Assembly (NCBI RefSeq): GCF_050947875.1
Contig: NC_134569.1
Coordinates: forward strand, 188,589,567 to 188,653,566
Reading direction: 5' to 3'
Source of the DNA: Dermacentor variabilis
Taxonomy: Eukaryota > Arthropoda > Arachnida > Ixodida > Ixodidae
Length of the DNA stretch: 64,000 nt
The number at the start of each line of letters is the position of its first letter. Positions within the stretch are counted from its first letter, which is position 1. Under the pieces are notes generated by a model. It was not told the DNA's origin, did no database searches, and saw only the letters and a program-made list of their open reading frames with translations. Made by a program: the position numbers and the translations under genes. Shown piece by piece: positions 42,575-54,269 of this stretch.

Positions 42575-43740
42575 TTCACTGTCAAGGCCTTTGATACATC
42601 TAACACACGATCTACTAAACCTTAAACTCGATCAGCTTAACATTGATCCTTTAGTATTAGCCTGGATTAAGGACTTCCTTTCCAATCGAACTCAGTACGT
42701 AACTGCCAATAACGCTTCCTCTGCTTTTTCATCAGTTACATCAGGGGTCCCGCAGGGATCCGTCCTCGGGCCTCTGCTCTTTCTAATTTATATTAACGAT
42801 CTCCCTGATTGCGTGAAATCGTCTTCAATTAACCTATTTGCTGATGACTGCGTAATATATCATAGGATTAGTGACCCCGCCGATTCCACTAAACTACAAG
42901 AAGACCTTAACAATTTATCTAAATGGTGCAACGCGTGGAACATGAAACTAAACGTAAATAAATTAAACATATGCGCATATCATGCCGCTCTAACAATACT
43001 GACACACGCATGTATTTTCTGAATAGTGCTCCTCTCAGTCAAGTTAATTTTTACAACTATCTCGGCCTTTACATCACTCACGATCTATCATGGCACAAGC
43101 ATGTTGAATTTATAACTTCTAACGCTAATCGCATGCTAGGCTACCTATGCAGAAACTTCTACGCCGTTCCTGCATCTTTAAAACTGACGCTTTACAAAAC
43201 ACTCGTTCGATCAAAATTAGAGTATGCCTCGGCCATCTGGGATCCCCCTCAAATATCACTAACCCTCTCCCTCGAAGCCATTCAGAACCGCGCGTGCCAC
43301 TTTATTCTAATTACTCTCGTCATGCTAGCGTAACACTCATGAAGCAAACCCTTAACATACCGGAACTTTCAGTACGTCGTGCATACAGTCGCCTCTGCCT
43401 TTTCCACAAGATTTACCACCACCCGGTATTAAAAGCAAAACTTCTTACTCGTCCTTCCTACTTTTCATCCCGCAGCGATCACCTTCATAAAGTTTTCGTG
43501 CCATCTTGTCGCACGAACGCGTACTATTACTCTTTTTTTTACCTCGCACCTGCAATAACGAACCACCTCCCCGCATCGGTCGCTACTATTATAGACTCAT
43601 CGGGGTTCAAGACTGCTGTTTTCCATGCCATCTAACAAATGTTTTATTCTTTCATCTGCATTTTTTTTTCTATGTATATGTACCACTCCTTTCTGTAGCG
43701 CCTACGGGCCTTGAAAGTATTTAAAATAAATAAATAAATA
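42575..43740 (+). mobile_element. CR1/L2-like LINE, 5' truncated
   Basis: The reverse transcriptase starts in the palm (KAFD then LLNLKLDQLNIDPLVLAWIK), followed by GVPQGSVLGPLLFLIYINDL, INLFADDCVIYHRI with the FADD catalytic box, and LSKWCNAWNMKLNVNK. A frameshift near 42990 leads to VNFYNYLGLYITHDLSWHKH and LVRSKLEYASAIWDP. A second near 43300 leads to MKQTLNIPELSVRRAYSRLC and the C-terminus FKTAVFHAI (stop about 43635). The 3' end is (AAATA)n at 43722-43740. The 5' endonuclease domain is absent. It has inserted next to or into the Mutator-like pseudogene. Confidence 0.85.
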
Positions 43741-43741
43741 C

Positions 43742-44200
43742 GTTACAATAGGGGACACAACCTGGGCATAAAATATTTACGTACCCTCGACGCCGGACGA
43801 CATACTTGACTCGAAAAGTGTTACTTTCGAAAGTGATATTTAAGTGTCGTTTTTGAAGTACTCGCCTAAACCTTCCTAAAACTTTTACTTTTCCTGCACT
43901 TATTGACGCCCTACTTAAGTACTGTTTCTGAATACGGGCCATAGACACCCCATGGTGTCTGAGGAAGGCCTTTGAGTCAAATTGCTTAAGGGTGAAGCCC
44001 TTAAGGTCAAATGCGTTTGCCCGAAAGGTCTTCACTGCAAAGGTGTTGGGCCTTTAGGTGAAGACATTCAGGCTAAATGCCATTGACCTAAAGGCTCCAA
44101 CCTGAGGCCTTTATGGCAAAGATCTTCAACATCAAGGCCTTTGAGACTAGTACCAGTTAGCAAACAAGTATAGGTAACTTTTAGGCCACAATGAGGCACA
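43742..44200. other. Non-coding; short repeated AAGGCCTTTG motif
   Basis: Between 43960 and 44140 the motif AAGGCCTTTGAG and its relatives (AAGGCCTTTATGG, GGGCCTTTAGG, CTAAAGGC) recur about every 40-60 bases. It resembles the TCAAAGG subterminal motifs of the Harbinger elements here, but no terminus could be identified. Confidence 0.4.
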
Positions 44201-44239
44201 AATGCTTTCGAATTCACAGCACGCGGGTATACAGTCATA

Positions 44240-45295
44240 ACTGCACTTCGTAATATTTTTTACAGCTTGCATGGTCACGCCCCTTAAAGCGCCAGCTTAA
44301 GATTTGCCATGGCAAGTGTACTTGCAAGGCTGGTATCCAGGAGCACTGCAAGCACGCTGCTGCTGTGTGCTTTTTCATCAACTCATGAAGAGAAGTCCTG
44401 CTCAAGCCAGCCTCAACACTGAAGCTTTCATCAGAGGACGTGATGGACTTGTTCCCTAGTGAGTTCGCTGTGACAGCCTGTTTCAAAAAGTTTCTCATTT
44501 TCCCCTAACCACATTTGTGTAGTGTTGGTCACAGGTATTTGTCGAATAGTCAACTTTTATGTAGTTAGTCCTCTCATTAGATTGGCACATTCAGCCCACA
44601 GTATGTTCTGAACACTTAATTTGTAGACAGTGTGACGTCATTTCATCTTCGCATTCTTAAAACAGGTCAGAAATCCAGTTACCTAGATGTGAAGCCTGCC
44701 TCAAGCACTATACTGCTCGAGTATCCAGAGATAACATGCTCACTACAAGAAGTGCTAGCGCTCACGACGCAACACGCAGACAAATTGATCTGCTAAGAAG
44801 TCCTAGATGATGTTGAGAGGGCTTCAAAAGCTGTTGAAAGAGCTCCTGGAAGACCTGTTGGCTCCAATGTTGACCAGGTCTGTCTACCATCACCTGGAAA
44901 TTATAGATCATAAGGACACGCAACCAAAGGACTTTTTGTCTGAACTGAGTTCCGACCAGAAAGAAAAATACAAGCAGAAGATACTTTTCCACGGGAGTGT
45001 TGCTGACCTGCCTATTCTTACTCGGGGCCAGGTGAACTGTGCACGGTATTGTGGATTCTACCAGAGAACTTGCACACAGCATGAATATCAGACAGCCAAC
45101 ATTGCACATTTTTCCTTTTCTAGATGGCATGTGGAGCGCACGCTGTGGATCAGCGGGTCTAAAGCCCACACAGTTGTCACAAGAAAATGCGACGCCGGAC
45201 TTCAAAAGGCTGCCCAGCAGCTATCAAAGGCCACCACCTACGCAAGTGCTGCAATGCGTTACGTTTGGTTTCCTGAATGCATGAGAACCTGGTAA
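44240..45295 (+). pseudogene. Second SWIM/YqaJ-type protein fragment
   Basis: The plus strand near 44300 reads LKICHGKCTCKAGIQEHCKH then AAAVCFFINS, a SWIM zinc finger (CTCKAG...CKH), followed by a stop and STLKLSSEDVMDLFP. A second open stretch, 44807-45295, encodes a helical linker and WHVERTLWISGSKAHTVVTR, the conserved N-terminal entry of the YqaJ nuclease (W-x-x-x-R-x-x-x-I-[ST]-[AG]-S). The catalytic D, ExK and Q motifs are not found after it. It is therefore a 3'-truncated or exon-incomplete relative of the gene at 38091-39940, on the opposite strand. Confidence 0.6.
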
Positions 45296-45299
45296 AATG

Positions 45300-46980
45300 A
45301 AAATGATGTTAGAGTATTGCAGTCTGTTGCGAGTCTTGATTATTTCCATTAGAGAAGCCCATTTACACACCAAATTTTTAGTACTTGAAGTAACTATCAC
45401 GCATTACTGTTTAACAAAGATCGAGACAGAAGGTGCAGCTTGACAGACATTAGAACAGAAACTTGAAGCACGCATTGTCCAGGTATGTAGCTGCTTTGTT
45501 TTGCTATACATGCATTCCACTCTTATTCAGCAATCTGTTCACTGTAAATTTTTGGAGAAATGCTTAGAGCCATCTTCTGCTGCAGCAGCCTTGGCTTTGC
45601 TGTAGCCCCGATGGCCCTGTCGAAATTGGGGGCGAAACAGTTCTCATCGAGATAAAGTGCACTTTCAAGTTCAAGGACAGTCCATTTATTAACCATGAAG
45701 AAAGGATATGCCGTCTCCCTTTTCTCACATTCACCGATGACATAATCACATTCAAGAAAACACATCAGTACTACACACTGGTGCAAGTGTCGTTGTATGT
45801 ACTCAATTTAAAGAGAGCACTCCTGTATGTTTATTCACCGAATCAGTCAGTGATAGTAAGCGTGATTGGAGATGAGCTTTTCCTTTGGGAGGTTATCCCA
45901 AAGCTGGAGCGTTTTTATTTCAATTTCTGTATTCCAGCATTGTTTTAGCATCCTATTCTGATTTTTGTGTTTACATCTGTTTGTAATTTTGCGATAAAAT
46001 ATGTTGAAATCCTGCTTCTGTGATCACTTGAATCAATGTGAAATAATTTTTAAGCCTGTATATTATCTTCTGTGTGCACTGCGCTAGAATGGGAATACAT
46101 TGGTGTGTTTTATGTTTACAAAATAATCGGCCATGGCTGTGTTCATTGCAATAATATATATTCCTACCTTGTACAATCAGCGTTCATCCGCCTTTAGCCA
46201 CCAGCAGCATGTGGTTGTTTTTTCTTGTGCTTTTATTAATATCCCATTACTGAAAACTATAAATCATGCTTTAAAAAAAGAATGACATCCCCTATGCTCC
46301 TTGGTTTTGGCGGCTGTAGGCTTCCGTCATGTCATAACGAGCACCTCTTTCCATTCTCTTGTCTGCTAAAAACTGATATGGCCATTACTGAAGACTGGTC
46401 ACAGATCTCTAATTGCAGCCAGGTTTCTAACTGTGATCATTAAAGCGCTACTTATCAAAGATTAGTTAACCGGCTAACTAGTTGCCTTTATTCATCTATT
46501 CTGTTAACCGTAGTTGCTGATGCTGGTACAATTTTTGTGCCCCAAAAACAGTCTTCATGCCTCAAAAAGCCTATTTTTGAAAATTGGTCTTCCCTAAAAC
46601 ACCCAGTATAACCATGTTTGTGATGGGAGCATCATGCAGTTTTAGCACAGCACAGACATGGGATATTTTATTTGGAACTTGAATGCACTGCAAGACATGC
46701 AGCTGCTGCTATCAGTGACAAGGGTCAAGTACATGCATGGCTTATTGTTTTTGTTTGGTGTATTCTTATCTGGCTTGTTGCTAAAACCCACATGCTGCGA
46801 TAAACAAAGGCACATTGTTGTATGGCTACAATAAAAGTCAGGATGAATTTTGACTTCTGTGCTTATGCATGAACCCACTTCGTGACTTGGCTGAAAGTCC
46901 GTGCAGGTCCCAAGTGGGCTACTCATATATGCAAGTCAAACAGAGCATTTGAACAAGTTTCATACACAGTTTAATTTGCT
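45300..46980. other. No gene recognised
   Basis: AT-rich. A minus-strand frame at 45523-45786 (87 codons) has no recognisable domain. No repeats with clear ends. Confidence 0.4.
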
Positions 46981-47035
46981 GAATGACAGTACAATCTCTA
47001 GAAGGTAGCCATCGAGCGAGGTGAAGCTAAGTGTC

Positions 47036-49122
47036 TCATTTCTTTACAATAGGTGGCTGCATGTTGACAAGGGCAGCGCAAACAGAAAGCACTTTCCTCA
47101 TGTGGGGGACCAAGCATAGAGGTAGTATGTTGGATAAGATCTTGTAAATTTTTAACCTCTGAACGACGCGCTCAACGTGGATGCGTACAGCCACAATTTT
47201 GTAAGTATTGTCCATGGCCTCTTCAGACATCCGACCCCCAGCAGAATTAAATGGGGGCATGAGTAGAATTCCACCTTTTCCTTCTACGTTTGTCCTAGTG
47301 CTAGGAAACCCTTTTTTGTCACTTAGAACGAGATCGCCAGGTTTGATGAGCTCTAGGAATCCAGTCTTGCATGATGAAGGAGTCAGTATGCCGCCCACCA
47401 TACACCTTAGACACAAAGGCTATCCCATTGGGGATGATGCCTACAAGAAACTACGGTGTAGCCTGCCTTGTAGTTGGAGTATAAAACATGCTGGCAATCT
47501 TGTTTTGATGGCATCTCTGTACAGATTTCACTGCAGTATGTGATCAAACTACATTTAGGGTAGTTTACTTTAAATGCAGGTGGCATGGGCAGCTTGATGA
47601 CTTGTCTTGGTGGCACATAGACCCATTCCTGCAGCACCACACTCAAGATCTCGAGCATTTTCTTGAAGATATTTGATGCAGTTGTCGCACTCACTCCGAA
47701 TATAACTGCCAGTGCACTGTATGTTATCCCAAGGTGAAGTTTAGCTAGGAACAAACATAACTTATCCTCACGTGTGGCATGTGTGCTCTTGTACCTAGAG
47801 GTAGGTAGCAGGTTCAACAGGCTGAATACTGGGAGTGTCACGCCACACACATCTTGTAGTGCTTCTTCATTTCCTTGCAGTGAGTTAAAGCCTTGAAAAC
47901 CACACCTTCTTCGCCAACTTCCATCCGTCCCAGTGACCTATAGAGAAGTAGAGTGAACATCAACATTACATGCTGATAAAACTGCCGCAACTTTAAGAAG
48001 ACAATTTTTTCCTGGAAGATCAACCATTAAGCAGACAAAAATGCTTGTTCCTATAGAACTAACAACCAAAGATGTACAAACAAAACAGGAAATGAAAAGT
48101 TCAGTGAAGGTTCAACTTGGTCAGTCTGCTTGGTGTGAGTAACTTGAGTAGATGCTTCATCACAATTTGCCATTGAGAGAAAGATAGTAAGCTTCCCAGT
48201 GGCTGAAGACTGTTTGGCATGCCTGAAATAGCAAAAAAAGCTGTTTGCAAAGTATATGCTTTTGGTATGCTCCAAAGTGTTGTGACAAAAATACCAAATA
48301 GAGTGTAATCATAATGACAACTTGCTGGCATATAAAAACATTTACATCGCAACATCTAAAATAATACTGGGCGCTTACATCAGTTTTTGTTAGTAATGAA
48401 ATGCCTCCGGCAGTAGGACACCAGATCATCCGTGGCACTTTTTAGCATCCCATCATCTTCAAGTTTGTCACTGCAGTTCATTTGGTGCTCATGTTCCTCT
48501 TGGGTCCTGTCTGTATTGACTGAATCTTCGAGTGTAGGTGCTGTGGTGGTTTGTGGCAAACGTCTCTTTTTTATACTGTGTAGCCTAGATGAAGCTGCCT
48601 GAATCAAGCACCGCTGACACCTGTATTGAAAAAGACAAAAATGAAATATAACAGTTCTGCTGGGGAAGTAGCAGGCACATGTCTGCCATGCACTGGTGTC
48701 TAGTGCAATGCATTACCACTTCTGTCAATGTGCATACACCATAGCCTTACACATTTACCAAAAGTGACTGCAAATTGTATTCTCCGTTTCATTGGCAATA
48801 TTACCTTTGCGTCCTTTCTCGGTCGGGCGCTTTCTTGTACACATGTGGAAAAATACTTGGAATGTACGAGATGCTCACTCATATTACTTATGCAGTTGCC
48901 CACAACATGAGTGCTGCAAACTCGTGCCGTGTCTGTAAGCATCCATGGAGTTCCATCAGGGCTGCACCAGGAATAAACAAAAATACTATTAAAGTTAAGC
49001 ATAGGACATTCAATGTCAAGTAGCATATCCTTTCGAAGGATGCAGTTCTCCCACAGATGGAATGAAATTACACCTCTGGGTGCTCTCCCTTTACAACCAG
49101 CCACCACAGACAACAACCACAT
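47036..49122 (-). pseudogene. THAP plus DDE_Tnp_4 transposase (ISL2EU-like), decayed
   Basis: Near 49110-48890 the minus strand shows a THAP-like zinc finger (AGCKGRAPRGVISFHL, then WMLTDTARVCSTHVVGN). An acidic exon follows (48607-48400), then NSLQGNEEALQDVCGVTLPV, REDKLCLFLAKLHLGITYSA, GVSATTASNIFKKMLEIL (the HTH_Tnp_4 helix-turn-helix) and PPRQVIKLPMPPAF. The catalytic part is split by a frameshift near 47410: YSNYKAGYT, then LIKPGDLVLSDKKGFPSTRT, ILLMPPFNS and VAVRIHVERVVQRLKIYKIL, with a stop at 47036. Helix-turn-helix plus DDE_Tnp_4 plus THAP is the ISL2EU/IS4EU layout within PIF/Harbinger. Terminal repeats were not found. Confidence 0.74.
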
Positions 49123-49574
49123 GTGACGTCACTCTCATCATCATCATCATCCTGGTTACACCCACTGCAGGGCAAAGGCCTCCCATACTTCTCCAACTAC
49201 CCCGATCATGCACTAATTGTGGCCATGTCGTTCCTGCAAACTTCTTAATCTCATCCGCCCACCTAACTTTCTGCCGCCCCCTGCTACGCTTCCCTTCCCG
49301 TCGAATACAGTCCGTAACCCTTAATGACCATCGGTTATCTTCCCTCCTCATTACATGTCCTGCCCATGCCCATTTCTTTTTCTTGATTTCAATTAAAATG
49401 TAATTAACTAGCGTTTGTTCCCTTACCCAATCTGCTTTTTTCTTATCCCTTAACCTTACAACTATCATTCTTATGTCCATAGCTCGTTGCGTCGTCCTCA
49501 GTTTATGTAGAACCCTTTTTGTAAGCCTCCAGGTTTCTGCCCCGTACGTGAGCACTGGTAAGACACAGCTGTTA

Positions 49575-51977
49575 CAGTCGAAACCCGCAATAACGAAATC
49601 GCCGGGGAAAGCAAAACATTTCGCTTTTGCGGGAATTTCGTTAGCGCGAGAATGAGGCAGAAAAGACAGGAAAGGGAATTGCCTTGCAAAAAAAAAAGAA
49701 ATTTATTGCCAAAAGTCAGTCAGCTTACTTTGCCGAGCCTTGCCTTGCAGCAATTTTACTGCTCTCGACTCGCACTGCAAGAAGTGGTCCATTGCCACGT
49801 CGTCGTCATGCTTACCGAAAAATGATCGAATTACATCGAAGGCATTCAACACATCCCGCAGGTTCGCAGTCCTCTCTTGATTTGGTGTATGGTGGTCGTC
49901 GGCATCGCCAGCACCTTGGCAAACGCTACTTATGATGACCTCATCAGTCATCTCTTCATGGACGACAACACTTTCATCCACACGAACGAACTCATCGATG
50001 CTGAGGCCATCCGGAACACCATCTGTCACGGCAGAAAGTTCATCCCATGCGTGGGCCAGCGATGGCGGCACTGCGCCGTCAGCACTGTCAACTAGTGCAC
50101 CTTCAGGTGAATCTTCTTGTGATGCCACTGGATCAGCGCATGATGCTTGCTGAGTGTCAATGAAGCCGGCATGATTAAAACAACTAGCTATTACGGCTGG
50201 CGATGTCGCAACCCATGCGGCGGCCATCATCCCAAGCGCCATGAACATGTCCACTATGGTCGGATGCTTCAACTGGAGGTTCAGCAGCAGACACTGAATC
50301 AGCCTCTCCTTGTAGGCGCACTTGACGCTACGAATGACGCCTTGATCAAGCGGCTGCAGCACGGAAGTGCAGTTCGGTGGAAAAAAAACCAAGCGCACGT
50401 TTCTCAGTTCCACGTCATCGACATGATGGGCACTGCAATTGTCCAAAAAAAAGGCAGACCGATCTGCCTGCCTTCCGCATGTCCGTATCGAAGGCCTCGA
50501 GCCAGCTGCCAAATATGGCCCGGGTCATGCATGCCTTCAGGTTCGCAATGTACTGTACGGGCAGCCGACGATTTCTCTTGAAGCAGCGGGGCTTCTTACT
50601 TCTGCCGATTACAAGCAGTGGCCGTTTATCTGTGCTGTCCATGTTGGTGCACAACAAAATTGTTACACGCCGCTTGCTGTGTTTCCCCCCGCGGCATTTC
50701 TGGCCTTTTAAGTCCAGGGTCTTCGATGGCAGCATCTCGTAGAATAGGGCCGTCTCATCTGCGTTGTAAATGTCCGAGGGCTTGTACTGGTCCAATACTT
50801 CTTTGTTGGTCAGCAGCCACGACGACGTTGTCAAAGGGTCGACGGCTGCTGCCTCCCCGGAAATGACTTTGGCCACTATGTCGTGGCGGGCTTTGAAACG
50901 GCTCAACCAGCCAGGGCTAGCCTTAAAATCAGCGTGCCCGAGAATGCATGCGAAGTCCAGCGCTTTCTGCTGAAGAACTCTGCCAGACAGCGGCACTTTG
51001 TTGGCGCGCTGTTCACAAAACCATGCAAACACCGCCTTGTCAACGTCTCGAAAAGCCGCAGCGCTCACCGTTTTGTTTTTCGCACTCACACCATTTCCGA
51101 GCGCGCCGAGCATGGAGCCCTTGTTTTTCAGAATCGTCGATATCGAACTTCACGCAATTACAAATTCTTCGGCGATATCCATTTTCTTCCGGCCCTTTTC
51201 AGCTTGGGCAATAATTGCAGCCTTATCCTGCAGTGTCATAAATTTCCTCTTTTTGGCTGGAGGCAGCATCTTAGCAGGCCGTCAAAGCAAATGGTCTGAT
51301 TGGCACAGAGACACACAATTGACGCACTCTAGCACCGACACTGAGCACACGACCATGTGCGGCAGTACACAAAGCCCACTGATACTAAAGCGTCATCTGG
51401 GTTATTAGAGCCTTCACATGTAGTAGATGTCGATTTGGCTGCCACGCATGCAGGCGTTTCGCTCCGCATTTAGCGCAAGCTGTAATGGCACACAGGATTA
51501 AATAAAATGTGCTCACTGCGAGATCGCCTACAGTTCTTGTCTTTTTTATTTGTATCATTTTAATGCTAATTGCATTTTTGGCCCGGACACTGCGCAGTCA
51601 CCCGTTGCGACGGGCGAACTACCACCATCATCATCATCGCTGTCGTCTGTCACGAGAGGTGGTGCGAGGCTTTTTTTTATTGTAAACAATGATGGCGGCG
51701 GCCACGCAAGTGTGCTGTGGCGGTAGTTAATGCAATTTAAGCGCACAACAAATGTATTTGAGCAGTTTCCGGACACAACTAATGTTACATGAGTAGATTA
51801 TTTGCGGACTCTCGTTTCAGAAAATTTCGTTGATGAGGGATTGCTATAGAAAAAAGTTTCGTTGTCGCGAGATAGGAAATGCATTGACTCCTATGGCTGT
51901 TCGCCGGGAATCCGAAAATATTTCGTTGCGGCGAGAATTTCGTTCCCTCGGGATTTCGTTACCGCGGGTTTCGACTG
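49575..51977 (-). mobile_element. Tigger/pogo DNA transposon 8
   Basis: The left end is CAGTCGAAACCCGCAATAAC and the right end, reverse complemented, is CAGTCGAAACCCGCGGTAAC. TA duplications are at 49573-49574 and 51978-51979. Length is 2403 bp. It interrupts the RTE-like LINE. Confidence 0.94.
49703..51269 (-). pseudogene. Tigger-8 transposase with one nonsense codon and one frameshift
   Basis: The Met at 51269 starts MLPPAKKRKFMTLQDKAAII. The psq helix (SSISTILKNKGSM) is preceded by an in-frame TGA at 51150-51152. The rest is open: SPGWLSRFKARHDIVAKVIS, the first Asp in IYNADETALFYEMLP. Near 50446-50453 an eight-base A run (T on the coding strand) shifts the frame by one. The next frame carries FLDNCSAHHVDD (second Asp), SVLQPLDQGVIRSVKCAYKE (third Asp), an acidic tail and SKLTDFWQ. 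With only two lesions, one of them in a homopolymer, this is a recently dead copy, or sequencing error contributes. Confidence 0.9.
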
Positions 51978-52728
51978 TATACACTTCTATCTTGAGGGAT
52001 AATGGCAACCTGCTGTTCATAATCTGAGAATGCCTGCCAAACGCACGCCAGCCCATTCTTATTGTTCTATTTCAGTCTCATGATCCGAATCCGCGGTCAC
52101 TACCTGTCCTAAGTAGATGTATCCCCTTACCACTTCCAGTGCCTCGCTACCTATTGTAAACTGCTGTTCTCTTCCGAGACTGTTAAACATTAGTTTTCTG
52201 CAGATTAATTTTAGACCCACCCTTCTGCTTTCCCTCTCCAGGCCTGTGAGCATGCATTGCAATTGGTCCCCTGAGTTACTAATACCCCAGTCACACGGGC
52301 ACTTTCAAAGTCCTTTGAGGTTAAGGAGCATTGAGCTTTCAAAGGCCCATTAGTTCAAGGGAGATGTGTCGGTGCTACACGGTCTCCAGATGGTCTCCGT
52401 TGAAGCTTTTAACAGAAACCGCAACGTATCCTTAGCGCTGCCATCGCCTCGTAAGTAATAAAAAAAATATGGCTCAAATGCGTCTGATAATAAATTTATG
52501 TATATTTTTTCAGCAATATTTATTTTTTTTAATACATAGAAACATCAAAACAAAATGCACGCGCAGTAAAGGCATTACTTTACCAAATACAGACGTATTT
52601 ATTGTAATGATGGCCACCATGTGTGCCGCTTCGTATACCGCATGTTGGCGTCGATTCTTCGTTGTTGCCCTTGCTTCAGTTCGTTAGGTTTAGTGTTCTC
52701 GCCTGTTTTCAAAGCAACGATTGTGAAG

Positions 52729-54267
52729 ATGAGCTACGACGCTGAAGATGCGCGAAAAAAGTATGAAATAGCACTGGCGATTGCTGCAGTGGCATCGTTA
52801 GAAATGGACGTCGAGGCGTCAAGCAAAAAGGTGCGCGATATACGGCGGCGTCTCATCGCCAACAACTGCCTGTTGACGGCGCTCGCTTCATCGCGACGCG
52901 CAGTTCAGCGACGGGTCTGGGCCTATCGTCGCCATGAACAATGGTTCGAGAAAACGCTACCAAACCTTGGCAGCCGGCATTTCAAGCAGTCTTTCCGGGT
53001 ATCAGAAACGACGTTCAGATACTTGGTTGACGTCTGCCGGCCAGCAATGCAACGGCAAGCGACCAACATGCGCGAGTGCGTCGCCCTAGAAAAGCGTGTG
53101 GCGGTGAGCTTGTATAAGCTGTGCTCGTGCGCGGAGGACAGGGCAATAGCAGACATCTTTGGCATTGGTCGTTCTACCGTGAACGTGATCTACAGGGAAT
53201 TTTGTGTGACTGTTGTTGCCACCCTCGAGAAGGAATGGGTCACAATGCCTTCACCGGACGACATGCCAGCGCACATAAAAGAATTTCAGGCAGTGTGTGA
53301 CTTTCCGCAAGGCGTCGGGGCCCTGGACGGCTGTCACATACCAGTATCGCCGCCAAAGGAGCACGCAAGTGATTACTACAACTACAAAGGCTGGTAAGTA
53401 TCTCTCTCTAGGTCGTTTTGTTGTCGTTGACGTGATGAATAATTATGGCTGTAGTTGATGAAAACGTTTCACCAAATTGAAGGATTAACATTTAACATTG
53501 CCTTCGTTAAATGTTTTCAAAGCAATTAAAAGATAAATGCTAGGCTTGCTGCGCGTTTCGACATTTCACCAGTCATAACGCTCGTTCTTAGTGGTGCACT
53601 ATGACCTGTGTAAGTGTAATTCGTTGCTCTTTATTGTGCTATGTAACTTAATAGTTATGACGTTGTTCTTTGCAGGTACAGCATCATATTGCTCGCCATG
53701 GTCGACCATAAGTACCGGTTCAGGTACGTGAACGTCGGTTCACCAGGGCGCTGTCACGATGCGTATGTGTACCGCCAGTCAGTATTGGCCGATATGGTTG
53801 AGGGACCCTTGTTCCAAGCCCCAACAGCAACAATCAGCGGAGTTGTGGTACCACCGTTGATCCTGTGCGACCAGGCGTTTCCGCTGACTTCTAACCTGAT
53901 GAAACCCTTCAAGAGCTTTGGAGAGAACGATCGGCACAGGTCGTACAACTATAATTTATCAAGGTCCCGAAGGATTGTTGAAAACGCGTTCGGGAGGCTC
54001 AAAGCTCGATTTAGGCTGGTTCTGAAGAAAATGGACGCCGACATTACGAATGTGCCAATGATCGTAAGGGCCTGTTGTGTGCTCCACAACATATGTGAAC
54101 ACTTTTCAGACTCTCTTTCACAGCAGTGGCTGCAAGAGTCTGATATTGAAAGTATGGTGTATGTGCAACCTGAACATTCTACAGATGTGCAAGTTGGAAG
54201 CGGACCAGATGTTCGAGGAGCCCTCGTTGAATATTACCGCGAGCGTGAAGGCCACCAAAGTTTGTGA
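52729..54267 (+). CDS. PIF/Harbinger transposase (HARBI1-like), two exons, intact
   Basis: Exon 1 is 52729-53393 and exon 2 is 53676-54267. Donor CTG|GTAAGT and acceptor TGCAG|GTACAG split a Trp codon. The product is about 418 aa. It starts at MSYDAEDARKKY; the frame is open 36 codons upstream but that extension looks unrelated. Order: N-terminal helix, RRHEQWFEKTLPNLG, helix-turn-helix with CSCAEDRAIADIFGIGRSTV, then the DDE_Tnp_4 nuclease with D200 (GALDGCHIPV), D287 (LILCDQAFPL) and E324 (RIVENAFGRLKARF). In this family the nuclease needs a Myb-like partner to enter the nucleus and bind DNA; the partner is encoded convergently at 55820-58035. All catalytic residues are present and there are no stops. 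Confidence 0.93.
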
Positions 54268-54269
54268 TG

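Noticed and set aside
42121..42594. 157-codon plus-strand ORF
   Set aside because: Antisense to the Mutator-like pseudogene, whose conserved motifs are on the minus strand. The plus-strand product has low-complexity Ser/Ala with no motif.
44762..45205. 147-codon minus-strand ORF
   Set aside because: It overlaps the plus-strand YqaJ-entry motif WHVERTLWISGSKAH, which is the recognisable signal. The minus-strand product has no domain.
45523..45786. 87-codon minus-strand ORF as a real exon of the SWIM/YqaJ fragment
   Set aside because: It is on the opposite strand to that fragment and shows none of the nuclease motifs.
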